Shown: piece by piece, positions 9,421 through 16,264 of the stretch
Layout: every line of letters starts with the position of its first letter
Numbering within the stretch: the first letter of the stretch is position 1
From: Catellatospora paridis
GTDB lineage: Bacteria > Actinomycetota > Actinomycetes > Mycobacteriales > Micromonosporaceae
Length of the DNA: 53,253 nucleotides
Reading direction: 5' to 3'
Assembly (NCBI RefSeq): GCF_009720365.1
Contig: NZ_ML769314.1
Span: 1 to 53,253, forward strand
Notes under the pieces: model-generated
What the model was told of the DNA's origin: nothing
The model's database searches: none
The model's input: the letters and a program-made list of their open reading frames with translations, nothing else
Program-made: the position numbers and the translations under genes

Positions 9421-9479
9421 GCCTCCCCGAGCGCTGTGTGCACGGACCACAGCGCGCCGCCTCCCCGCAACGCTGTGTC
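9421..9479. repeat. Direct repeat in the 5' region of the VOC-fusion gene
   Basis: A ~19-20-nt unit (CCTCCCCG then CGCTGTGT) occurs at 9421-9439 and again at about 9460-9479, a 39-nt period. Each copy carries a GGGGAGG Shine-Dalgarno-like core on the minus strand. Only the copy next to TTG 9415 is well placed for translation. Confidence 0.6.
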
Positions 9480-9596
9480 TTCAATCCATGACCTTAGGCG
9501 GGTCCGTCGATCGAGGAAAGTGCAGTTCGGTAGGCTGATGAGCCCACCTCGTGTTGCCGCAGGTGGGGACATGTGTCGCCGTCAAGGAGGAAGTTC

Positions 9597-10007
9597 GTGT
9601 CGGAACGTTCACTCGTGCTGATCAAGCCGGATGCCGTGCGCCGTGGCCTGGTCGGGGAGATCATCGCGCGGTTCGAGCGCAAGGGGCTCGCCGTCGACGC
9701 GCTCGTGCTGCGGACGATGGACGCCGACCTCGCCGACGCGCACTACGCCGAGCACGTGGAGAAGGCGTTCTACCCTCCGCTCAAGGCATTCATGACCAGC
9801 GGGCCGCTGGTGGCCGCGATCGTGTCGGGTGACGAGGCCATCGCGGTGATCCGCCTGCTGGTCGGCGCTACCGACGGCCGGGCCGCGGCCGCGGGCACCA
9901 TCCGCGGCGACCTCTCCCTGTCCAACCGGGAGAACCTGGTGCACGCCTCCGACTCGGCCGAGTCCGCCGAGCGCGAGATCAAGCTCTGGTTCCCCGAACT
10001 GTCGTAG
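9597..10007 (+). CDS. ndk: Nucleoside diphosphate kinase
   Basis: 136 aa, the normal length. It transfers the gamma-phosphate from NTP to NDP through a phospho-His. Visible features are [12 protein letters not shown] at the N-terminus, the phosphorylated His116 in [16 protein letters not shown], and [16 protein letters not shown] before it. The start is the GTG at 9597, with AAGGAGG at 9584-9590. In many actinobacteria ndk is close to rne; here about 13.3 kb of other genes separates them. Confidence 0.97.
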   Translation: MSERSLVLIKPDAVRRGLVGEIIARFERKGLAVDALVLRTMDADLADAHYAEHVEKAFYPPLKAFMTSGPLVAAIVSGDEAIAVIRLLVGATDGRAAAAGTIRGDLSLSNRENLVHASDSAESAEREIKLWFPELS

Positions 10008-10015
10008 CCCGTCCC

Positions 10016-10021
10016 TACGGT
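10016..10021 (+). promoter_or_regulatory. -10 box of a probable leaderless SWIM-protein transcript
   Basis: TACGGT ends 7 nt before ATG 10029, and there is no Shine-Dalgarno sequence. It follows the ndk stop by 8 nt. Confidence 0.5.
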
Positions 10022-10028
10022 GGCCGCC

Positions 10029-11351
10029 ATGTCGGTAGCCACCTATTCGTATCCGGGGCCCTCCGCGCTGACCGCGGAGGGTCTGGCGTTGCAGACGTCC
10101 GGCGGGTGCGGCACGCATCCCCGGTTCTTCGACGGGTTCATGACCACCCCGCAGACCGTCGCGATCGGCCTGCTGGCCGTCGCCGAGGTCGCCCGCGCCC
10201 GCTACCACCAGCGCACCGAGTGGGCCAGCCTCGACCCGGTGGTCACCGGCAGCGAGGACATGCTGCGGTTCGAGTCGTTCAGCGGCTGCTGCGGGGTGTA
10301 CGCCCGGATGGACGTGCTGCCGTCCGGCCTGGACGGTGAGCGGCCCGAGCACGGCACCACCAACGTCGACGTGAACGTGCCGCTGCAGCTCGCCCTGGCC
10401 CGCGTCGGCGGCCTCGACCCGCTGCACCTCGCCGTCGGCCCGCAGGACCTGACCGTGTCCACCATGGACGGCTCGGTCGTCGAGCGCAAGGTGCCGCTGC
10501 CCGGCCGCTGGCTGCGCGGCTTCGCCCAGGTGCACGCGGTCACCGCGGGCATGGAGCCGTGGGTCCGGATCGGCGCGGCCGCGGCCGCCGAGTTCCTGCG
10601 CCGCCTGCCGAAGGGCCGCGACACGCTGTGGGTGGTGCCCGCGGGGCAGGGCCTGCGGCTGACCGCCCGGCCGGTGCCGGGAGCCGTCTGCCTGACCGGC
10701 ACCGACCGGCTCGGCGCGCTGCGCGGGCTGCTGCGGCACGCGACCGCCCTCACCGTGTACGGCCCGGCCGTGCGCCCCGGCAGCGCGCCCGTCGCCTCGG
10801 TGTGGGAGCTGGAGACCCCGACCCTGCGGTTGTCGCTGACGCTGTCGCCCGAGCCGTACCGCGGCTTCTCCGGCGAGGGCGCGGTGCTGTCCGCGCTGGC
10901 CTCTGACGACGCCGCCGACGCGGCGGACCGGATCAGCGAGCTGCTCGCGCTCGCGCCCACCCTCGACGCCGACGCGCTGGCCACCGCCACCGGCCTGACC
11001 CCGGCGCAGGTCCGTTCCGGGCTGGCGCTGCTGGGCACCGCCGGGCGGGTCGGCTACGACGTCGCCGAGGCGAACTACTTCCACCGGGTGATGCCGTTCG
11101 GCACCGCCGCCGCCGAGAAGCTCAACCCCCGGCTGGCGGGCGCGCGGGCGCTGCTGGAGGCCGGTGCGGTGACCGTGTCCGGCGCGGTCGCCTCGGTATG
11201 CGGCACCGAGGGCATGTACCAGGTCCGGCTCGTCGACGGCGCCCCGGCCGGCTGCACCTGCCGGTGGTGGGCGAAACATCGCGGCGACCGGGGACCCTGC
11301 CGTCACCAGCTCGCGGTGCGGATCACGGTGACCTCGCAGGTGCCCGCGTGA
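10029..11351 (+). CDS. SWIM zinc-finger protein
   Basis: 440 aa. The C-terminus carries a SWIM motif with zinc ligands Cys409, Cys411, Cys424 and His426 (CTC, then CRH 13 residues on). SWIM domains bind DNA or protein. The remaining ~400 aa resemble the large actinobacterial SWIM family but show no enzyme motif to me. The next gene (DUF6493) starts within the stop codon (GTGA), so the two are translationally coupled and probably act together. The start at 10029 was chosen from the upstream -10; GTG 10020 is an alternative. Confidence 0.85.
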   Translation: MSVATYSYPGPSALTAEGLALQTSGGCGTHPRFFDGFMTTPQTVAIGLLAVAEVARARYHQRTEWASLDPVVTGSEDMLRFESFSGCCGVYARMDVLPSGLDGERPEHGTTNVDVNVPLQLALARVGGLDPLHLAVGPQDLTVSTMDGSVVERKVPLPGRWLRGFAQVHAVTAGMEPWVRIGAAAAAEFLRRLPKGRDTLWVVPAGQGLRLTARPVPGAVCLTGTDRLGALRGLLRHATALTVYGPAVRPGSAPVASVWELETPTLRLSLTLSPEPYRGFSGEGAVLSALASDDAADAADRISELLALAPTLDADALATATGLTPAQVRSGLALLGTAGRVGYDVAEANYFHRVMPFGTAAAEKLNPRLAGARALLEAGAVTVSGAVASVCGTEGMYQVRLVDGAPAGCTCRWWAKHRGDRGPCRHQLAVRITVTSQVPA

Positions 11352-13819
11352 ACGCCGGGGCAGGGGCGGAGGAGCTGCGGCGGGCCGTCGACGCGGCCGA
11401 TGTCGCCGCCGTCGTGGACTGGCTGCGCCGGGCCGAGGAGAAGCAGCGCCGGTCGGCGTTCGCCGAGCTCGCGGCCGCGGCCCGGCAGACCGAGGACTGG
11501 CAGGTGTCGCAGCGGCGGGCGCCGGCCCGGATCGTCGCGCTGGTGGGCTGCGCGTCGACCGCGAAGAAGGCGGTGGCCGCGCTGCACCGGGGTCAGCTGC
11601 GGTGGGGGCTGCGGGCGGCGCACCCCGGGCCGGTGCTCGAGGTGCTGCGGCTGCGACAGGTGCCGTGGCTCGGCGAGTTCGCGCAGCTGATGGCCGACCG
11701 GCTGCCGGTCGACGGGGGATGGGGTGCGGCGGGCCACTGGCAGCTCGTGGACGTCCTGGTTCGGGAGAGCGGCTGCGTGGTGCCGACCGGCGAGGCGTTC
11801 GTGGCCTGCTGGATCGACGCGATGCGGTACGCGTCCGACGCCGATGCCGCGCTGCAGGACAGCCCGTACGCGGCGGCGCTGGTGCCGATGCTGTTCACGC
11901 ACGACCGGCTCGGGTCGCGGCTGGACTACGAGTACCAGCGGGACGCGCGGGGGTTCGTGCCCGCCCTGATCCGGCGGGGCGGGGGCGACGCGGCCGTGCG
12001 CCGGGTGCTCGTCGAGGGCTGCCGGGCCCGGCTGCTGCGCGGGGGCAAGCCGGGGGAGCTGCGCGCGTACACCCGGCTGCACGAGGCGCTGGCCGTGTCG
12101 GCGCAGGAAGCGGCGGCCGGGGTCGGCGATTACCTCCGCCTGGTGGAGGCCGGCAGCTCCACGGTTGCGGGCATGGCGCTGAAGGCGCTGCGCGGCGTCG
12201 ACGAGGCCGGGCTGCTGACCTGGGACACGCTGCGCGAGGTCGCCGAACTCGCGCTCGCCCGGCCGGAGAAGACACTGGTCAAGGCACAGACGACGTGGCT
12301 GCGGCAGGTGGCGCGGCGGCAGCCCGAGCACGCGGCGGAGATCGGCGTGATGCTGACCGGGCCGGTGCACGAGCCGTACGCGCCGGTGCCGTCCGCGCTG
12401 CCGATGCCGGTCTCCGCACCGCTGGGTCCGCCACTGGGTTCGCCGGCGGAGCTGGGTGAGGAGCTGGCGGCGCTGCTCGCCGGGGACCGGTCGGTGCCGA
12501 CCGTGGAACGGGTGTTGGCCGCGATCGCGTACTGGCGGGTGCGGGACCAGGATGCGCTGGCCCGTACGGTGCGCCCGCTGGTGGACGCCGACCGGGCTTG
12601 GTGGGGCACGCTGGCCGAGCAGCTGCGGGCGGTGCTGCGCGCCGTCGCCACCGTGGACAACCGCCCGGATCGGCTGCGGGAGCTGGCCAGCCGGTTCCGT
12701 GGCGAACGGCCGACGCCGACCCAGCTGCTGCGCAAGATGCGCGGCAACAGCAGCGGTCTGCACCTGGTGCTCGCGGCCAGGCTCGCGGAGATGTCGACGC
12801 AGTTGGTCCGCCAGCCGGTGCCGCTGCTCACGGCCACGCCGACGCACACCAACGGCCGCCTGGAGCCCGCCGAGCTGCTGCGGCGGCTGGAGCGGGCCGA
12901 ACGCGACGGGTGGCAGCCGTGGGCGCTGGACTTCGAGCAGGCCCTGCTGCGGCTGCCTCGCGAGACTGATCCACAGGTGGCCAGGGCGGCGCTGCGACTG
13001 CGCTCACCTGCCGGGGCTGCTTTCGCCCGGTGGATCAGCGGACCGGCTCCCGACCCGGTGTCGCTGCGCCGGGAGCAGCAAGCCGACACCAGGTCGTGGA
13101 GCTACTCGTGGCAGCACCAGCCGGACGTACGGCGGGTGGTGGCGCTCAAGCCTCCGGGGCACGCGGGGCCGCTGGCCCAGGAGGTGATGACGATCGCCCG
13201 GAACGACCGTCCGACCCCGTCGCCCGGCCGCATCGAGGAGCCGCAGCTGTGGACGGCGGCGCTGCCGTCGCACCGGGAGGTGGTGGCCGCGTCGGCGCTG
13301 CCCGTCCTCGCCGCGAACGCCGACCTGGACTTCGAGAGCGGTGGTCTGCTGCTGGCCCACCTGGCGGAGTGTGCCGGTCCGGTCGGTCCGGCAGTGAACC
13401 TGGCTCTGGCGTACGGCCTCGCCGCGCGCTCGACGGCCGACCGGATCGCCGCCGTCGACGGGCTGCTGGGCCTGGCCGCGACCGGAGACCTCGACGCGGG
13501 CGCGGTCGGGCGGGAGCTGGGCGAGCTGGCCGCCGCGGGCGCGCTCAAGGTGAACCGGGTGGTGTCCGCGCTGGACGAGGCCGCGCAGGCGGGTGCTGTC
13601 GCCGCGGTGTGGCAGCTCGCCGTTGCGGCGCTGGTGCCACTGGTGGCGCTGGACAAGGCGCGCCCGGCGACGGCCGACCTGATGGCGCTCGCGGTGCGGT
13701 GCGGGCGCGCCTGCGGCACCGCGCAGCTGCCGCCCGAGGTCGCGGCGCTGGCCGAACGGGGTGGTTCGAGCCGCCTGGTCGCCCACGCCCGCGAACTGCG
13801 GGCACTGGTCGCGGCCTGA
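11348..13819 (+). CDS. DUF6493-type helical-repeat protein
   Basis: 823 aa. It is rich in Ala/Leu/Arg helices throughout (for example LRRAVDAADVAAVVDWLRRAEE and AELLRRLERAERDGW), which suggests a HEAT/ARM-like solenoid. In my memory such proteins (DUF6493) are regularly encoded directly after SWIM zinc-finger proteins in actinomycetes. The family name is from memory and the function is unknown. The GTG overlaps the SWIM gene stop. A possible link is to MoxR/VWA/SWIM gene clusters such as E. coli yehL-yehQ, but no AAA or VWA gene is present here. The gene is closed by a strong hairpin at 13884-13927. Confidence 0.78.
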   Translation: MNAGAGAEELRRAVDAADVAAVVDWLRRAEEKQRRSAFAELAAAARQTEDWQVSQRRAPARIVALVGCASTAKKAVAALHRGQLRWGLRAAHPGPVLEVLRLRQVPWLGEFAQLMADRLPVDGGWGAAGHWQLVDVLVRESGCVVPTGEAFVACWIDAMRYASDADAALQDSPYAAALVPMLFTHDRLGSRLDYEYQRDARGFVPALIRRGGGDAAVRRVLVEGCRARLLRGGKPGELRAYTRLHEALAVSAQEAAAGVGDYLRLVEAGSSTVAGMALKALRGVDEAGLLTWDTLREVAELALARPEKTLVKAQTTWLRQVARRQPEHAAEIGVMLTGPVHEPYAPVPSALPMPVSAPLGPPLGSPAELGEELAALLAGDRSVPTVERVLAAIAYWRVRDQDALARTVRPLVDADRAWWGTLAEQLRAVLRAVATVDNRPDRLRELASRFRGERPTPTQLLRKMRGNSSGLHLVLAARLAEMSTQLVRQPVPLLTATPTHTNGRLEPAELLRRLERAERDGWQPWALDFEQALLRLPRETDPQVARAALRLRSPAGAAFARWISGPAPDPVSLRREQQADTRSWSYSWQHQPDVRRVVALKPPGHAGPLAQEVMTIARNDRPTPSPGRIEEPQLWTAALPSHREVVAASALPVLAANADLDFESGGLLLAHLAECAGPVGPAVNLALAYGLAARSTADRIAAVDGLLGLAATGDLDAGAVGRELGELAAAGALKVNRVVSALDEAAQAGAVAAVWQLAVAALVPLVALDKARPATADLMALAVRCGRACGTAQLPPEVAALAERGGSSRLVAHARELRALVAA

Positions 13820-13883
13820 CCGTCCGGCAGACCGGTTCCCGCAGTGGGCGACTGCGCCGCAGGTCAGGGCCATCGAATGTCAA

Positions 13884-13927
13884 GAAGGGCGCCTTCTTCC
13901 ACGCATAGCGTGCAGAAGGCGCCCTTC
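13884..13927. terminator. Bidirectional terminator between DUF6493 and PASTA genes
   Basis: A perfect 14-bp stem (13884-13897 with 13914-13927) is extended by an inner CACGC/GCGTG pairing and followed by CCTTTGTG. It separates two convergent genes. Confidence 0.85.
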
Positions 13928-13939
13928 CTTTGTGGATGG

Positions 13940-14554
13940 TCAGCCCTTGCCGTTGCTGACGCTGGTGTTGGTGAGGGTGATCGCGGTGTCGGCGGCGACC
14001 TTGGTGCCGGCCTTCACGGACTGCTTGACGACCTTCCAGCTGACCAGCAGGGTCAGCTCCTTGCCGTCGTCGCCGAGGAACTTCACGTTGGTGAAGCCGG
14101 CGTCGGCCAGGATCTTCTCGGCGTCGGTGGCCTTCTTGCCGACCACGTTCGGCACCGCGATCAGCACCGGCCCGGGGGTCGGTGACGGCGACGGGGCGGC
14201 GGTCGGCGACGCGGCCGCGCTGGGGCTGGCCGCAGCCGTCGGGCTGGCAGCGGCGCTGGGGCTGGCCGCCGGGGGTGCGACGGTGGCGGTGGCGACCGCG
14301 GACGGCGACGCCGCCGGGTCCACGTCCTTCTTCTGCCACCACTTCATGTAGGCGAAGCCGCCGCACAGCAGCAGGAGCAGGATCAGGAGGAGGAGCAGCA
14401 GCAGGAGCAGCCAGCGCTTGCGGCCGCCCTTGTCGTCGTCGTCCTTGTCGTCCTTGTCCTTGTCGTCCGCGCCGTGCACCGGCTTGTAGTCGCCGCCCTT
14501 GTCATCGGCGGGCGGCGGGGTCGGGGAGGGGGTGGTCTCGTCGGGGTCTGACAC
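13940..14554 (-). CDS. Membrane-anchored PASTA-domain protein
   Basis: 204 aa. An acidic Asp/Lys-rich cytosolic N-terminus (1-44) leads to KR and an almost pure Leu membrane helix (about 48-66). An Ala/Ser/Pro repeat linker (about 79-128, PSAAASPTAA-type units) is followed by one PASTA domain (about 132-198; VPNVVGKKATDAEKILADAG). PASTA domains bind muropeptides or cell-wall sugars in Ser/Thr kinases and penicillin-binding proteins. Here there is no kinase or transpeptidase, so this is a stand-alone wall-sensing or anchoring protein (inference). GTG start at 14554 with GAGAGG upstream. Confidence 0.85.
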   Translation of the reverse strand: MSDPDETTPSPTPPPADDKGGDYKPVHGADDKDKDDKDDDDKGGRKRWLLLLLLLLLILLLLLCGGFAYMKWWQKKDVDPAASPSAVATATVAPPAASPSAAASPTAAASPSAAASPTAAPSPSPTPGPVLIAVPNVVGKKATDAEKILADAGFTNVKFLGDDGKELTLLVSWKVVKQSVKAGTKVAADTAITLTNTSVSNGKG

Positions 14555-14570
14555 GTCAGGTGCCTCTCGC

Positions 14571-14912
14571 TATCCGATGTGTACTCACGCAGCAGCACGT
14601 ATGCAAACATCGGCCATGATGGCGGTCCACGAACGTCCGGTCACTAGGCCGCCGGTCGTTTCCCTGGCACCGAACGGTCAGCCATCGACCAAGGCAGCGG
14701 CGGCGGGGCCGGTGGGACACCCGGCAGCCCTGGTCCGGATGCCCAGCTCGCGCGCGAGTCGATCACTGTCGGATTCCGGCGCGTTGGCGGCTCGGCGCCG
14801 CACTTCATGATCGTCAAAACGGGTGGCGCGGTAAGCGCACCTGGCGGCGACGGACGCGGTACGCAAGCCGATGCGGGAGCCGTACCGCCGCTGAGGTGGC
14901 ACGCCCGAGGGA
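14571..14912. other. Intergenic stretch with no supported gene
   Basis: About 340 nt between the PASTA and terpene synthase genes. It has lower coding bias than its surroundings and holds TTCATGATCGTC at about 14806-14817, related to the cores of the 2706 and 47483 palindromes. A 92-codon minus-strand frame (14678-14956) has no ribosome-binding site or recognisable sequence and overlaps the promoter below. Confidence 0.6.
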
Positions 14913-14941
14913 TTGACTTCGATCTTTGTCACTTGTGTAAT
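14913..14941 (+). promoter_or_regulatory. Sigma-70/HrdB-type promoter upstream of the terpene synthase
   Basis: -35 TTGACT (14913-14918), exactly 17 nt of spacer, and -10 TGTAAT (14936-14941). The predicted start near 14948 leaves a ~90-nt leader before the GTG at 15040. It is the closest match to the consensus seen in the window. Confidence 0.72.
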
Positions 14942-15039
14942 GGATCGTGAACTCATCGTGACGTGACGTGACGGCGTGCGCGTGCAGCTGCGCCGTCGTG
15001 TGCCCTCAGTGCCCCCGCCTCCCGGAACGGAGGACCGCC

Positions 15040-15993
15040 GTGTTCGCCATCCCCCCGGTCGACTGCCCCCTCACCTCACGCCTGTCGCCGCACGTGGCCC
15101 TCGCCGAACAGGACCTGACCGGCTGGGCCCGCAAGTGCGGCCTGATCAGCGACGGTGACGGGCAGAGCTGGCTGGCCGGGGAGGCGTACGCCGGACACGC
15201 GGGCCGCATCTTCCCGGATGCGCAACCAGCCGACCTCGCCCTGCTCGCCATGATCTTCGCCTGGTTCTACCTGGTCGACGACGTCTGCGACGGCACGGCG
15301 CACCCCGAGCCGCCCCGCCTGCGCCGCTTCGTCACCGAGCTGCTGGCCCTGCTGCACGGCTCGGATCGGCCCACCGAGATCTTCGCCGGCCCGGCCCGGC
15401 TGATGCTCACCGAGATCTGGGCGGCGCTGCGGGAACGCATGCCGCAGGCCTGGCAGAGCCGGTTCGTCGACGCGGTCGCGGTGCACCTCGACGGGGTGAT
15501 CACCGAGGCGGAGAACAAGGCCGCGGGCCACCTGCCGGGGGTCGGGGAGTACGTCGAGCTGCGCCGTACGGCGTCCGCGGCGGAGATCTCGCACCTGCTC
15601 ACCGAGCTGGCCACGGGCACCCACCTGCCGGACGCGATCTACCATCACCCGGCGCTGCGCGAGGTCCGGCTGGCCGGCACGGACCTGCTGTCCTGGTTCA
15701 ACGACCTCTACTCGCTGGACCGCGACATCGCCACCGCCGGTGGCCACAACCTGGTGCTGGCGATCTCGCACGAGCGCGAGCTGTCCATCGAGGCGGCGGT
15801 GCAGGAGGCCGTGGACATGTGGCAGCAGCGCATGGACGGCTTCGCCCCGCTGCGGGCCCGGGTGCCGTCGTTCGGCACGCAGTTCGACCCGGCGGTCCAT
15901 GCCCACCTGGACGGGGTGGCCGGTTCGGTGCGGGGCACCCTGGACTGGACCGTGGTCAGCGGGCGCTACCGCGGCGACTCGCGGACCCGGTAG
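15040..15993 (+). CDS. Class I terpene synthase (sesquiterpene-synthase-like)
   Basis: 317 aa, single catalytic domain. The metal-binding DDxxD is D80-D81-V-C-D84 (in FYLVDDVCD). The NSE-type triad is N221-D-x-x-S225-x-x-x-D229 (NDLYSLDRD), and the C-terminal RY pair is R309-Y310. An Arg pair in YVELRRTAS fits the diphosphate-sensor position. It should ionise and cyclise a prenyl diphosphate, most likely FPP (from size only); the product is unknown. The start is GTG 15040 with ACGGAGG at 15027-15033; the frame extends upstream as Cys-rich sequence without a ribosome-binding site. No P450, prenyltransferase or other pathway gene is adjacent. Confidence 0.92.
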   Translation: MFAIPPVDCPLTSRLSPHVALAEQDLTGWARKCGLISDGDGQSWLAGEAYAGHAGRIFPDAQPADLALLAMIFAWFYLVDDVCDGTAHPEPPRLRRFVTELLALLHGSDRPTEIFAGPARLMLTEIWAALRERMPQAWQSRFVDAVAVHLDGVITEAENKAAGHLPGVGEYVELRRTASAAEISHLLTELATGTHLPDAIYHHPALREVRLAGTDLLSWFNDLYSLDRDIATAGGHNLVLAISHERELSIEAAVQEAVDMWQQRMDGFAPLRARVPSFGTQFDPAVHAHLDGVAGSVRGTLDWTVVSGRYRGDSRTR

Positions 15994-16039
15994 GGCGACT
16001 CACCGAAACCCGGTGGACGGTCCGGGGTGCGGCGGCGGT

Positions 16040-16258
16040 AACCTGGAGCGCACAGGCATCGACCCGGCCATCACCGGCGAGCCTCCGGAAGAACGGGCCG
16101 CACGGCCTCAGTAGAACCGGACGGGACGGCCCGTCACAGCCGACACGAGCGGTCCGCCGTGCACCTGCGGCGGGCAAGCGAGGTGGTACCGCGGGCCATT
16201 CCGGCTCGTCCTCGCACTGTGAAACGACAGTGACGAGTGTGACGAGTGTGACGAGGAG
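16040..16258 (+). promoter_or_regulatory. T-box leader of ileS (probably translational)
   Basis: The T-box core GGTGGTACCGCGG (16182-16194) is the diagnostic sequence that pairs with the uncharged tRNA acceptor end. The upstream CCATCACCGGCGAGCC region carries an ATC (16070-16072) that can act as the Ile specifier codon. This matches the short-stem-I actinobacterial ileS T-boxes as I remember them. Downstream, CTCGTCCTCG (about 16205) can pair with the GACGAGGAG that contains the ileS Shine-Dalgarno sequence (16253-16258), forming a sequestrator. No T-tract terminator is seen, so control is probably of translation initiation. The 5' limit is approximate. Confidence 0.85.
16230..16256 (+). repeat. 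Three tandem 9-nt repeats in the T-box expression platform
   Basis: The unit GTGACGAGT occurs at 16230-16238 and 16239-16247 and as GTGACGAGG at 16248-16256. The last copy contains part of the ileS Shine-Dalgarno sequence. Each copy contains GACGAG, which can pair with the upstream CTCGTC. Confidence 0.9.
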
Positions 16259-16264
16259 CCCGCG

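Noticed and set aside
14678..14956. 92-codon minus-strand frame between the PASTA and terpene synthase genes
   Set aside because: No Shine-Dalgarno sequence, no recognisable domain, and it overlaps the terpene synthase promoter.
16141..16260. Intrinsic terminator in the ileS T-box
   Set aside because: No stem followed by a T tract is present; the competing structure covers the Shine-Dalgarno sequence instead.
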